From Cellulomonas cellasea (GTDB lineage Bacteria > Actinomycetota > Actinomycetes > Actinomycetales > Cellulomonadaceae): 64,000 bases of DNA. Position 1 is the stretch's first letter. Each line of letters opens with the position of its first letter. The position numbers and the translations under genes were made by a program. The notes under the pieces are model-generated. The model had not been told where the DNA came from. It worked only from the letters and a program-made list of their open reading frames with translations, and searched no databases. The stretch lies in contig NZ_BJLR01000017.1 of NCBI RefSeq assembly GCF_006538745.1, positions 186,001 to 250,000 of the forward strand. The letters are read 5' to 3'. Positions 55,843 to 64,000 of the stretch are shown here, piece after piece.

Positions 55843-55869
55843 GGGGACCTCCCGGGTCGTCTCCTGGCG

Positions 55870-55875
55870 AACGTA
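55870..55875 (-). promoter_or_regulatory. Putative -10 box of popR
   Basis: TACGTT on the minus strand lies 27 nt upstream of the popR ATG and leaves room for GGGAGGT. Confidence 0.4.
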
Positions 55876-55907
55876 GCAGCGCACGCGGCGCCTGCACCGG
55901 CGGCGCG

Positions 55908-55924
55908 GTCCGCCCGCAGCGAAC
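55908..55924. promoter_or_regulatory. Putative ClgR-type box upstream of popR
   Basis: GTCCGC-CCGCA-GCGAAC matches the ClgR recognition pattern GTTCGC-N5-GCGAAC with one mismatch. It lies about 53 bp upstream of the expected popR transcription start, a usual activator position. Confidence 0.4.
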
Positions 55925-55990
55925 GATGAGTTCCGGCGCGCGCGCCGGTCCACACCCTCGACCAGCGACCAGCTCCCCGAGGAGAGACCC

Positions 55991-56623
55991 GTGCGGCTCA
56001 CCGTGCACACGTTCCTGACCGTCGACGGCGTCATGCAGGGTCCCGGCGCGGCCGACGAGGACCCCTCGGGCGGCTTCACGCGCGGCGGCTGGCTCGTGCC
56101 GTACGCCGACGAGGACATGGGCGCGATCGTGGACGACTGGTTCACGCGCGCCGGGGCGATCCTGCTCGGGCGTACGACGTTCGACATGATGCGCGACTAC
56201 TGGACGCAGGTGACCGACCCCGACGACCTCGTCGGCGTCGCGCTCAACGGGCTGCCCAAGTACCTCGCGTCGCGCACCGTGTCCGAGCCCGGCTGGGCGG
56301 CGACCACGGTGCTGCAGGGCGACGTCGTGGAGGCGATCGCCGCGCTCAAGGAGAAGCCCGGCGAGGAGCTCCAGGTGCACGGCAGCGGCGCGCTCGTCCG
56401 CACGCTGCACGCCGCGGGGCTCGTCGACGAGTTCCGGCTCCTCGTGTTCCCCGTCGCCGTCGGGCACGGCAAGCGCCTGTTCGCCGAGGACGCGCCGCCG
56501 ACCGGCTTCGACCTCGTCGAGCAGCGGCGCACCCGGTCCGGGGCGGTGTACTCGGCGCTGCGGCCGACGCCCTTCGAGGCCGCCGACCACCCGATGCCCG
56601 AGGACGGCCGCGCGACGTTCTGA
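55991..56623 (+). CDS. RibD C-terminal-like / dihydrofolate reductase family protein
   Basis: A 210-residue protein. TVHTFLTVDGVMQGPG at the N-terminus, ILLGRTTFDMMRDYW and LQVHGSGALVRTLHAAGLVD, with EFRLLVFPVAVGHGKRLF at the end, are the typical motifs of this NADPH-binding reductase family. GTG 55991 has GAGGAGAG. It is a single gene; the substrate is unknown. Confidence 0.92.
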   Translation: MRLTVHTFLTVDGVMQGPGAADEDPSGGFTRGGWLVPYADEDMGAIVDDWFTRAGAILLGRTTFDMMRDYWTQVTDPDDLVGVALNGLPKYLASRTVSEPGWAATTVLQGDVVEAIAALKEKPGEELQVHGSGALVRTLHAAGLVDEFRLLVFPVAVGHGKRLFAEDAPPTGFDLVEQRRTRSGAVYSALRPTPFEAADHPMPEDGRATF

Positions 56624-56731
56624 CCAGCGCGGGCGCGCCGCCCGGGGCACCCTCACAGGATGTCCACGGACGTGAGCACAACCCTCACCGGACCGCCCCC
56701 GCCGCAGCCGCCGCGGGCGTCCGGCAGTCCC

Positions 56732-56737
56732 TAGCGT
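56732..56737 (+). promoter_or_regulatory. -10 box of a leaderless promoter for the DUF4173 gene
   Basis: TAGCGT is followed by 7 nt and ATG 56745, with no ribosome binding site. Confidence 0.5.
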
Positions 56738-56744
56738 TGCCGCC

Positions 56745-58574
56745 ATGACCGACGCCGGCCCGCCCGCCACCCCGACCTCACCGGAGCCCGAGCGGCACGA
56801 GCCGGACGCCGCCGCCGCACCGACGCCCGGGGCCCCGGGCGCTCCCGCACCGGGGACACCGGCGGCGGACCCGGCCGCTCCGACGCCGGCGATGACGCCC
56901 GACGCGCCGGGCCGTCCGACCACGCCCGCCCCTGGCCCGGCCACGGCCCCGGCCGGTCCCGCTGCCCCCGGCACGACGACCGCCCCGCCGCCGCCCGGCG
57001 CAACAGTCCCCGGCGCCGTCCGCGCGTACGCCGCCCCCACCGGCGGCGGCGTCGCGACCGCCGCGCCGCCCACGACGTGGCCCGCACCGACGTACCTGCC
57101 CCCGCCGCTCCCGCCGACCCGGTTCACCCTCGCGCGGGACGAGTTCTGGGCCGCCCGCGCCCTGCCCGCGCCCGCACCGGTCCTCGCGGCGTGCGCCGGC
57201 GTCGGGGCGCTCGGCGGGCTGCTGCTCGTCGGGCACCCGCTCGGCCTCGGCGCGGCGCTCGTCGGGCTCGCCGTGTGGGCCGCGGCGGCGCCGACGCTCG
57301 TGCGGCGCCGGGCGTGGGGCTCGCTCGTGACCGCCGCGCTCGCGGTCGCGCTCGTGGCGATGGTCGCGGTGCGCGACGCCGCCTGGGTCGTCGCGCTGTG
57401 CCTGACGGTCGCCGCGGTCGCCGGGGCCGTCGCCGCGACGTCCGCACGCAGCGCACCGGCGGTCGCGTCGAGCCTGCTGAGCTGGGGTGCGGGCGCGCTG
57501 CGCGCCCTGCCGTGGGTCCGGCACGGCGTGGGGGCGCTCGTCGGCACGCGCCGCGCCGAGCTGCTCGTCGCGCTGCGCAGCGTCGCGGTCACCGTGGTCC
57601 TGCTCGTCGTCTTCGGGGCGCTGTTCGCGAGCGCCGACACCGTGTTCGCGAGCTACCTGCCGCGGTTCGGCGTCGGGCTGCTGCCCGCGCAGCTCGCCGT
57701 CGGGACGCTCGTCGCGCTCGTCGCCGCGACGCTCGCCCACCTCGCGCTCGCGCCGCCCGCGTGGTCCGACCACCGGCTGCCGGAGGGGAGGCCGGCGCGG
57801 CGCGGGGAGTGGCTGCTGCCGGTCGTGGCGCTCGGCACGCTCGTGCTGGCGTTCGTGCTGGTCCAGGTCGGGGCGCTCGTCGACGGCCACCGGCACGTGC
57901 TCGAGACGCTCGGCCTGAGCTACGCCGAGTACGCCCGCCAGGGCTTCGCGCAGCTCGTGGCCGTGACGGCGCTGACCCTCGTCGTCGTCGGCCTCGCGGC
58001 CCGGCGGGCGCCGCGCGGGACGTCGCAGGACCGGCTGGTCTCACGCGTCGCGCTCGGGTTCCTGTGCGTCGGGTCGCTCGGGGTCGTCGCCTCGGCGCTG
58101 CGCCGCATGGACCTGTACGTCGAGACGTTCGGCCTGACCCGGCTGCGGCTGCTCGTGCTCGTCGGCGAGATCGTGCTCGCAGTGCTGCTCGTGCTCGTCA
58201 TGGCGGCGGGCGTGCGCTGGCGCGGGACCTGGCTCCCGCGCGCCGCGGTCCAGGTGGTGGCCGTCGCGATGCTCGCGCTCGCGCTCGCGAACCCCGACGC
58301 GCAGATCGTGCGGCACAACACGACCGAGGAGGCCCGCGAGCAGCTCGACGTGCTGTACCTGCGGGGGCTCTCGGCGGACGCGGTGCCGGCGCTCGACACG
58401 CTCGACGAGCCGTTGCGCTCGTGCGTGCTCGACGGCCGCGTCGTCGTCGCACCCGAGGGCCTCGGCGACCTGAACCTGTCGCGGTCGCGTGCCGCGGCGG
58501 TGCTCGCGGAGGGGGCGCCCGTGGACTCCGACGGCGGCTCGGCGTGCACGAGCGCCTATCGCGGGAGCCGGTGA
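56745..58574 (+). CDS. DUF4173/DUF4153-like integral membrane protein
   Basis: A 609-residue membrane protein with a Pro/Ala/Thr-rich disordered N-terminus of about 125 residues and about 12-13 hydrophobic segments. YAEYARQGFAQLVAVTALTL and SLGVVASALRRMDLYVETFG are the DUF4173 hallmarks. The C-terminal 110 residues are soluble, with NTTEEAREQLDVLYLRGLS. Function unknown. Confidence 0.85.
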   Translation: MTDAGPPATPTSPEPERHEPDAAAAPTPGAPGAPAPGTPAADPAAPTPAMTPDAPGRPTTPAPGPATAPAGPAAPGTTTAPPPPGATVPGAVRAYAAPTGGGVATAAPPTTWPAPTYLPPPLPPTRFTLARDEFWAARALPAPAPVLAACAGVGALGGLLLVGHPLGLGAALVGLAVWAAAAPTLVRRRAWGSLVTAALAVALVAMVAVRDAAWVVALCLTVAAVAGAVAATSARSAPAVASSLLSWGAGALRALPWVRHGVGALVGTRRAELLVALRSVAVTVVLLVVFGALFASADTVFASYLPRFGVGLLPAQLAVGTLVALVAATLAHLALAPPAWSDHRLPEGRPARRGEWLLPVVALGTLVLAFVLVQVGALVDGHRHVLETLGLSYAEYARQGFAQLVAVTALTLVVVGLAARRAPRGTSQDRLVSRVALGFLCVGSLGVVASALRRMDLYVETFGLTRLRLLVLVGEIVLAVLLVLVMAAGVRWRGTWLPRAAVQVVAVAMLALALANPDAQIVRHNTTEEAREQLDVLYLRGLSADAVPALDTLDEPLRSCVLDGRVVVAPEGLGDLNLSRSRAAAVLAEGAPVDSDGGSACTSAYRGSR

Positions 58575-58622
58575 CCCGCCCCGGCGCCACCGCGCGAGCG
58601 GCATCCTGCGACCCGTTTCGTG

Positions 58623-58651
58623 TTGCGGGCCTGGTGGAGCGCGTTTAGCGT
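58623..58651 (+). promoter_or_regulatory. Sigma-70-type promoter of the MFS gene
   Basis: TTGCGG (58623-58628) and TAGCGT (58646-58651) are 17 bp apart. The start would be near 58658, at the edge of the inverted repeat at 58661-58686. Confidence 0.65.
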
Positions 58652-58660
58652 CCGGAAATC

Positions 58661-58686
58661 GGGTGAGGCCGGAATTCCCCTCACCC
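58661..58686. promoter_or_regulatory. Operator-like inverted repeat in the MFS gene leader
   Basis: GGGTGAGG (58661-58668) and CCTCACCC (58679-58686) are perfect 8-bp arms around a 10-bp centre that itself holds GGAATTCC. Its position immediately after the promoter suggests a repressor site or an RNA hairpin controlling the transporter. Confidence 0.5.
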
Positions 58687-58717
58687 TTTCCGTCGCCACG
58701 CGCACACAGGAGTCCGC

Positions 58718-60226
58718 ATGGACGCGACAGCCCAGAGCCTCACCGAACCGCGTTCCGTCCGCAGTCTCATCCCCGCCCGCATGGACCGGCTGCCGTGGAC
58801 GAGGTTCCACTGGATGGTCGTCATCGGACTCGGCATCTCCTGGATCCTCGACGGCCTCGAGATCCAGCTCGTCGCGAACGTCGGGTCGATCCTGACCAAG
58901 GACGAGAGCGGCCTCGGGATCTCGAACACCGAGGTGGGGCTGCTCGCGTCGGTGTACCTGATCGGCCAGGTCGTCGGCGCCCTCGTGTTCGGACGGATGA
59001 CGGACCGGCTGGGGCGGCGCCGGCTGTTCATCATGACGCTCGCGATCTACCTGATCGGCAGCGGCCTCGCGGGCGTCTCGTGGGACCTGTACTCGTTCCT
59101 GGTGTTCCGGTTCATCGCGGGCATGGGCATCGGCGGGGAGTACACCGCGATCAACTCGGCGATCGACGAGCTCATCCCGGCGCACTACCGCGGACGCGTC
59201 GACATCGCGGTCAACGGCACCTACTGGGGCGGCGCGCTGCTCGGCTCGCTCGGCGCGCTGGTGCTGCTGGACCCGGACCTCGTGCCGATCTTCTGGGGCT
59301 GGCGCATCTGCTTCTTCATCGGCCCGATCCTGGGCCTGGTGATCATCTACATCCGGCGGCACATCCCGGAGAGCCCGCGCTGGCAGCTCACGCACGGGTA
59401 CACCGAGCAGGCCGAGGCGACGGTCGACGGGATCGAGGAGTCGGTCCGCAGCCACGGCGTCGAGCTCCCGCCCGTCGACGAGACCAAGGCCATCGAGGTG
59501 GTGGGCGAGAAGTCGATCCCGCTCACGCAGGTCGCGCGGGTCATGTTCCGGCAGTACCCGCGCCGCGCGGTGCTCGGCGCGACCATGATGATCACGCAGT
59601 CGTTCCTCTACAACGCGATCTTCTTCAGCTACGCGCTCGTGCTGAACAACTTCTTCGACGTGCCCGACGAGCGTGTCCCGCTCTACTTCATCCCGTTCGC
59701 GATCGGGAACCTCGCCGGTCCGCTGCTCCTGGGCCACCTGTTCGACACGTGGGGCCGGCGGCGGATGATCCTGCTGACGTACGGGCTCGCGTCGGTCGTG
59801 CTGGCGCTCGCGGCCGTGCTGTTCAGCGCGGGCGTGCTGACCGCGGCCACGCAGACGCTGCTGTGGTGCATCTGCTTCTTCTTCGCGTCGGCCGGCGCGT
59901 CGTCCGCGTACCTCACCGTGAGCGAGATCTTCCCGATCGAGCTGCGCGGGCAGGCGATCGCGTTCTTCTTCTGCATCGCGCAGGCCGCGGGTGCGGTCGC
60001 GGCGATCGTCTACGCCTCGCTCGTCGGCGACGGCACCGAGCGGGGCCCCCTCACCGCGGGGTACTTCGTCGGTGCGGCGTTCATGCTCACGGGCGGGCTC
60101 GTGGCGTGGTTCATCGGCATCAACGCCGAGCGCCAGTCGCTCGAGGACATCGCCGAGCCCGTCACGTCGGTGAAGCGGCGCGGCGCGACCCGCATGGAAG
60201 GACCCAACCCGCTCGCGGGCACCTGA
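58718..60226 (+). CDS. MFS transporter, sugar/acid porter type
   Basis: A 502-residue transporter with 12 transmembrane helices. The loop 2-3 motif is GRMTDRLGRRRLF; loop 8-9 has the related GHLFDTWGRRRM; GMGIGGEYTAINSAIDELIP after helix 4 and IPESPRWQLTHGYTEQAEAT in the central loop are like sialate, benzoate and sugar porters. ATG 58718 is preceded by AGGAG. The substrate is unknown. It is a single gene ending at the hairpin at 60340-60366. Confidence 0.92.
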   Translation: MDATAQSLTEPRSVRSLIPARMDRLPWTRFHWMVVIGLGISWILDGLEIQLVANVGSILTKDESGLGISNTEVGLLASVYLIGQVVGALVFGRMTDRLGRRRLFIMTLAIYLIGSGLAGVSWDLYSFLVFRFIAGMGIGGEYTAINSAIDELIPAHYRGRVDIAVNGTYWGGALLGSLGALVLLDPDLVPIFWGWRICFFIGPILGLVIIYIRRHIPESPRWQLTHGYTEQAEATVDGIEESVRSHGVELPPVDETKAIEVVGEKSIPLTQVARVMFRQYPRRAVLGATMMITQSFLYNAIFFSYALVLNNFFDVPDERVPLYFIPFAIGNLAGPLLLGHLFDTWGRRRMILLTYGLASVVLALAAVLFSAGVLTAATQTLLWCICFFFASAGASSAYLTVSEIFPIELRGQAIAFFFCIAQAAGAVAAIVYASLVGDGTERGPLTAGYFVGAAFMLTGGLVAWFIGINAERQSLEDIAEPVTSVKRRGATRMEGPNPLAGT

Positions 60227-60339
60227 CCCGCGGATCCGTCACTCCGCACCATCTCGCCCGCGCCGCCGGGCGGGACCTGAGTCCCGGGGCGATGTTGGCC
60301 CGGACGCCCCCGAGGTCCCCGCGCGGCACGACGACCGGA

Positions 60340-60366
60340 GGCCCCGCACCAGCACGGTGCGGGGCC
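60340..60366. terminator. Bidirectional hairpin terminator
   Basis: Perfect 11-bp arms (60340-60350, 60356-60366) with a 5-nt loop lie between the convergent MFS and NmrA-like genes. Confidence 0.75.
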
Positions 60367-60381
60367 CCCGGCGTCCCCGGG

Positions 60382-61365
60382 TCAGCCGACGGCGGCGACG
60401 TCCCACGCCCCGGCGGCGGCCGCGTCGCGGGCGTACTCGGCGAAGTCGCGCGGCGGGCGGCCGAGCGCGCGCTGCACGCCGTCGGTGACCGCGCTGTTGC
60501 GCCCGTCGAGCACGGTCGTGAACAGGTAGGTGAGCAGCCACACCTCGTCGTCGGACGCGCCCGCCTCGGCCATCGCGGCGGCGTAGTCGGCGACGGGCAC
60601 CTCGACGTAGGTGATCGCGCGTCCGGTCGCGGCGCCGATCTCGGCGACGGCCTGCCCGAACGTGAGCAGGCGCGGACCGGTGACCTCGTACAGCTCGCCC
60701 GCGTGGCCGTCCTCGGTCAGCGCGGCGACGGCGACGTCCGCGATGTCGTCGGCGTCCACGAACGGCTCGAGCACGTCGCCCGCCGGGAGCACGACCTCGC
60801 CCGCGAGCACGCCGTCGACGAGGTAGTACTCGCTGAAGTTCTGGTCGAACCACGCGGCCCGGACGACCGTCGCGGGGATGCGGCTCGCGAGCACGAGGCG
60901 CTCGCACTCCTCGGCGCCCTCCTCGCCGCGGCCGGACAGCAGCACGAGCCGGCGGACGCCGGCCGCCTCGGCGCGGGCGACGAACGCGCGGACGACGTCG
61001 GCGGCACCGGGGACTGCGAGGTCGGGCACGAAGCAGACGTAGACGGCGTCGACGCCGTCGAGCGCGGCATCCCACGTCGATGGTGCCTCCCACGCGAACG
61101 CGGGGGTCGCCGAGCGGGAGCCGATGCGCACGTCGACGCCGCGGTCGCGCAGGCGGGCGGCGACGCGGCGACCGGTCTTGCCGGTGCCGCCGAGGACGAG
61201 GACGGTCCCGGGGTCGGCGAGGGGCGTCCGGGTCGGGGACGACGCCCCCGTCGGCGTGGGCGGTGCGGGGGCGGCTGACGGCGCGGTGCCGGTCGCGGGA
61301 CCCGGGGAGCCGGCGCCGGGGGTCGTGGTCGGGGCGGTGGTCGTCGGGCTGGGCGTGTGCGTCAT
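60382..61365 (-). CDS. NAD(P)-binding (NmrA/SDR-like) protein
   Basis: A 327-residue protein. Residues 1-50 are Pro/Thr/Ala-rich and likely disordered. The Rossmann motif VLVLGGTGKTGRRVAARL starts near residue 55. RLVLLSGRGEEGAEECERLV and VVRAAWFDQNFSEYYLVDG are typical of NmrA-like atypical SDRs. The start may be later than ATG 61365, since the N-terminus is not conserved and no good ribosome binding site is seen. It is divergent from an AraC-type regulator, which probably controls it. Confidence 0.87.
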   Translation of the reverse strand: MTHTPSPTTTAPTTTPGAGSPGPATGTAPSAAPAPPTPTGASSPTRTPLADPGTVLVLGGTGKTGRRVAARLRDRGVDVRIGSRSATPAFAWEAPSTWDAALDGVDAVYVCFVPDLAVPGAADVVRAFVARAEAAGVRRLVLLSGRGEEGAEECERLVLASRIPATVVRAAWFDQNFSEYYLVDGVLAGEVVLPAGDVLEPFVDADDIADVAVAALTEDGHAGELYEVTGPRLLTFGQAVAEIGAATGRAITYVEVPVADYAAAMAEAGASDDEVWLLTYLFTTVLDGRNSAVTDGVQRALGRPPRDFAEYARDAAAAGAWDVAAVG

Positions 61366-61433
61366 GGGACGAGCCAACCGCGTCCCGGCGAGACGGTGAA
61401 TGGTTCAGGAGCGCGCAGACATGCGCGAGAGTC

Positions 61434-61439
61434 TACGCT
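61434..61439 (+). promoter_or_regulatory. -10 box of a leaderless promoter for the AraC-type gene
   Basis: TACGCT is followed by 7 nt and ATG 61447. The open frame continues 30 codons upstream but overlaps the divergent gene. Confidence 0.5.
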
Positions 61440-61446
61440 CGGCCCC

Positions 61447-62400
61447 ATGGACCCGATCTCCGGTCTGCTCGACTCGCCCCGCGCGCTCGGCGCCTTCCTG
61501 CTGCGCGCCGTCATGGCGCCGCCGTGGTCCATCCGCGTCCAGGACCGCGCGCCGATCACCGTCGTGGCCCTGCTGCGGGGCTCGGCGTGCGTCCTGCCCA
61601 CGGCCGGCGGGACGGAGCTGCTCGGCCCCGGCGACGTGGCGGTCCTGCGCGGGCCGGACCCGTACACGATCGCCGACCGGCCCGAGACGCCGCCGAGCGT
61701 GATCGTCCACCCGGACCAGAGCTGCACGACGGTCGACGGCGACAGCCTCGTGCTCTCGATGCAGCTCGGCGTGCGGACGTGGGGCAACGACCACGACGGC
61801 CCCGACCTCATGCTGATCGGCACCTACCCCGAGCACAGCGTCGTGGGCGAGCGCCTGCTGCGTGCGCTGCCGCCGCTCGTCGTGGTGCGCCGGGGGGAGG
61901 GCGCGACGGCCGTCGTCGACGCCCTGGCCGCCGAGATCGTGCGCGACGCCCCCGGCCAGGCCGTCGTGCTCGACCGGCTGCTCGACCTCGTCCTCGTCGC
62001 CGCCGTGCGGGCGTGGTGCGCGCGACCCGGCGACGACACCCCCGCGTGGTTCCGCGCGCACGGCGACCCCGTGGTCGGGCGGGCTCTGCGGCTCGTGCAC
62101 GACCGGCCCGCCGAGCCGTGGACGGTCGCCGGGCTCGCCGCCGAGGTCGGCGTGTCCCGCGCCGCGTTCGCGCGCCGGTTCACCGAGCTCGTCGGCGAGC
62201 CGCCCATGACCTACCTCGCGGGCTGGCGCATGGCGCTCGCGGCGGACGCCCTGCGCGCCACCGACGCGACGCTCGAGACCGTCGCGCGCCGGGTCGGGTA
62301 CGGCGGCGCGTTCGCGCTGAGCACCGCGTTCCGGCGCGCCCACGGGGTCAGCCCGCAGGCGTACCGGACGCGGCTGCGTCAGTCACCGATCTCGGTCTGA
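61447..62400 (+). CDS. AraC-family transcriptional regulator (cupin_6 sensor domain)
   Basis: A 317-residue regulator. The N-terminal AraC-binding-like cupin (about 15-190) includes ITVVALLRGSACVLPTAGGT. The two helix-turn-helix motifs are at about 215-315, with WTVAGLAAEVGVSRAAFARR, VGEPPMTYLAGWRMALAA and RVGYGGAFALSTAFRRAHGV. It probably controls the divergent NmrA-like gene. Its 3' end overlaps the convergent gene by 22 bp. Confidence 0.92.
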   Translation: MDPISGLLDSPRALGAFLLRAVMAPPWSIRVQDRAPITVVALLRGSACVLPTAGGTELLGPGDVAVLRGPDPYTIADRPETPPSVIVHPDQSCTTVDGDSLVLSMQLGVRTWGNDHDGPDLMLIGTYPEHSVVGERLLRALPPLVVVRRGEGATAVVDALAAEIVRDAPGQAVVLDRLLDLVLVAAVRAWCARPGDDTPAWFRAHGDPVVGRALRLVHDRPAEPWTVAGLAAEVGVSRAAFARRFTELVGEPPMTYLAGWRMALAADALRATDATLETVARRVGYGGAFALSTAFRRAHGVSPQAYRTRLRQSPISV

Positions 62401-63785
62401 GGCGCCGAAGCGACGATCTCCGGTGCCACCCCGAACGCGCTGGACCGGCCCGGCTCGCCCTCCACGAGCCGGCGGACCACCCCGGTCACGGGGTCGACGG
62501 CGACGAGCGCGTCCACGGTCGGCTCGTCGCCCACCGGCCGTGGACGCTCCGTCGCGACGAGCTCCCCACCCCGCACGCCCGCGACCCGGAGCCCGGGCGC
62601 ACCCCCGGCGCTCAACGGCGTCGCCCGTCCGTCCGTCACGTCCCACCACCGGGCCTGCGACTCGCGGGGGCCGAACGTGCCGGCGACGAGCCGGTCACCG
62701 ACGCGCCACATCCCGCCGAGCGACGTGGCCGCCGGCATGTCCGCCAGCCGGCGCGGCTGGTCCCCACCGACCGGGACCAGCCAGAACTCGCTCTCGGCGC
62801 CGACCGCGAAGGGCCCCGACCCGTCGACCGAGCACTCGTGCAGGACCTTCGCCGGCCCGACCCACATCCACGCCCGGCACGCGGCCGGCAGGTCGGGGTA
62901 GGGAGCCGCCATCGCGATCGCGGTGAGACGGTCGGTGCGCAGGGCCCGCGGGCCGGCGACGTCGTTGAGGACGACGAACGCCGTGTCCGGGCTCGGTAGC
63001 AGGGCGGCCGAGCCGTAGTGGCGCTCGAACCCCGGGCTCTCCGCCAGCACGGACCCGTCGGGCGCGACCCGGCGCAGGACGATCCCGCCGGCGGCCTGCG
63101 TGTCCAGGACGTCTCCCGAGCTGTCGTGCAGCATCGCGCGCCCCACCGACGGGGTGGCGAGGTCCGGGCCGCGCTCGCCGGTGAGCAGGTCGGCGACCCA
63201 GGCCGTGCCCGTGCCCCGCCCCACCAGCGCGCGCGTGCTGCCAGGAGCCCAGTCGAGGACGTAGGTGTCCTCCAGGTCGAGCGGCGTCGGCACGAGGTAC
63301 GGGCGACCGTCGGGGCTCAGGAGGTACACCTGCGCCGGCGAGCTCGCGGTGCTGGCGTCGGCGAAGGGCTGGTACCGGACGAGCAGCCACCCCGCGCCCG
63401 AGGTCTCGAGCATCCCGGGGGCCATCGGCTCCGCGTCGCGGAACGTCGGGGTGGGCGGCGGTGCCGGGGGCGCCGTCGGCGTCGGGCTCGGGCTGGGCGT
63501 CGGCGTCGGTGTCGTCGGTGCCGGCGTCGGGGTGGGCGTCGTCGGTGCGGGCACCGGGACGGCCGGGGGCTGCGGCGCGGTGTCCCACGCCTGGACCCCG
63601 ACGGCGATCCCGCCCACGACGGCGAGGCTCGCGACGGCGGTCGCGCCCGCCCGGACGGCGCGGCGTCGCGTCACCCGGCGTGCGAGGGCGCCCGACTCGA
63701 GCGTGGGGTCGGGGGCGGACGCCGCGGCGACGTGGCGCTCCTGGTCAGCGAAGCCGCGCAGCGCGGCGGCGAGGTCGTCGTTCAT
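62379..63785 (-). CDS. Single-pass membrane protein with extracytoplasmic beta-propeller-like domain, downstream of an ECF sigma factor
   Basis: A 468-residue protein. The cytoplasmic N-terminus (MNDDLAAALRGFADQERHVA) leads to a helix at about 52-75, a Pro/Thr-rich stalk (about 82-120), and a beta-rich extracytoplasmic domain with repeated WxxG/R patterns (GWLLVRYQPFADAST; ALVGRGTGTAWVADLLTGER). It overlaps the sigma gene by ATGA and takes the place of an anti-sigma factor, though no zinc-binding motif is seen. Its N-terminal 50 residues could hold the sigma factor at the membrane. Confidence 0.8.
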   Translation of the reverse strand: MNDDLAAALRGFADQERHVAAASAPDPTLESGALARRVTRRRAVRAGATAVASLAVVGGIAVGVQAWDTAPQPPAVPVPAPTTPTPTPAPTTPTPTPSPSPTPTAPPAPPPTPTFRDAEPMAPGMLETSGAGWLLVRYQPFADASTASSPAQVYLLSPDGRPYLVPTPLDLEDTYVLDWAPGSTRALVGRGTGTAWVADLLTGERGPDLATPSVGRAMLHDSSGDVLDTQAAGGIVLRRVAPDGSVLAESPGFERHYGSAALLPSPDTAFVVLNDVAGPRALRTDRLTAIAMAAPYPDLPAACRAWMWVGPAKVLHECSVDGSGPFAVGAESEFWLVPVGGDQPRRLADMPAATSLGGMWRVGDRLVAGTFGPRESQARWWDVTDGRATPLSAGGAPGLRVAGVRGGELVATERPRPVGDEPTVDALVAVDPVTGVVRRLVEGEPGRSSAFGVAPEIVASAPQTEIGD

Positions 63786-64000
63786 GCCCCGCTCCTTCCC
63801 GTGTCGGTCACGTGCACGATCTCGGTGTCGTCCTCGGCGCCCCCGTCGAGCCGCAGCGCCCCCCGGAGCCTGCGGGTGCCGTCGGCGAGGTAGCGCTTGA
63901 CCGAGCCCTCGCTGATCTGCAGCGCGGACGCCACCTGCGGCACCGTCAGGTCGTCGAAGTAGCGCAGGACGACGCACGCGCGCTCGCGGGGCGACAGGAG
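63782..64000 (-). CDS. SigE-type ECF sigma factor (C-terminal part)
   Basis: The last 72 residues are present; the rest lies past the window edge. Region 4 begins LLSPRERACVVLRYFDDLTV and has the helix-turn-helix VPQVASALQISEGSVKRYLA, the pattern of the SigE family of actinobacterial ECF factors. The stop overlaps the start of the membrane protein gene (ATGA), showing a two-gene operon. Confidence 0.9.
   Translation of the reverse strand, partial: LLSPRERACVVLRYFDDLTVPQVASALQISEGSVKRYLADGTRRLRGALRLDGGAEDDTEIVHVTDTGRSGA

Overview
The window is very GC-rich DNA with GTG starts, tightly overlapping operons (ATGA/GTGA junctions), Ala/Pro/Thr-rich linkers and -10 boxes of the form TANNNT. This is typical of a high-GC actinobacterium. 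A secreted GH26 mannanase with SLH modules (built like Cellulomonas fimi Man26A), the radA-disA order, a TopA with a Lys/Ala-rich tail and a PopR-clpP3-clpP4-type locus point to Cellulomonas or a close relative. This assignment is by recognition, not by database search.

Layout. 1-15 kb holds mostly housekeeping genes: disA (cut by the left edge) and radA, an anchored extracytoplasmic protein, the SLH mannanase, a GNAT acetyltransferase, an orphan OmpR-type regulator, a PAP2 phosphatase, topA, a Gfo/Idh/MocA oxidoreductase and a GAF/PP2C phosphatase. 15.1-27.4 kb is a complete-looking Ter stress-response locus made of two divergent operons. The minus operon is terD-terD-terC(DUF475)-CitE-like lyase-PRTase/TRSP-StiP-HAD, combining metal/stress sensing with a predicted nucleoside-like metabolite pathway. 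The plus operon is telA, an XpaC-like partner gene, terD, a TerD-like repeat protein and a terA-like gene with an apparent frameshift. 27.5-32.7 kb has tmk-holB, a TAP-family hydrolase lipoprotein, tRNA-Thr(CGU) and a nucleoside deaminase. 32.7-35.5 kb is a lower-GC island (a TPR-like protein plus a Phd/RelE-like toxin-antitoxin pair using TTA codons) bounded by an imperfect duplication of the 3' end of a GNAT gene.

36-51 kb is a type VII secretion locus. A minus-strand machinery operon (Tdi1-like immunity protein, RDD-FHA, small membrane protein with DP-TG repeats, EccD, MinD-like, fused EccC, second MinD-like) diverges from a plus-strand substrate operon (two WXG100-type proteins, DUF6177-like, small proteins, a DUF6507-like protein, then a 921-residue WXG-to-Ntox15 nuclease toxin and a candidate second immunity gene). 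No eccB, eccE or mycP is present in the window.

51-64 kb has an ABC-2 transporter with its XRE regulator, a clpP3-clpP4-like pair preceded by two adjacent perfect PopR boxes and followed by popR, a RibD-like reductase, a DUF4173 membrane protein, an MFS transporter, an NmrA-like/AraC divergent pair, and a membrane protein downstream of a SigE-type ECF sigma factor cut by the right edge.

A recurring theme is leaderless initiation. At 13 genes a TANNNT box lies 6-7 nt before the start codon; at least seven of these starts are not the longest open frame, and the box helped choose among them.
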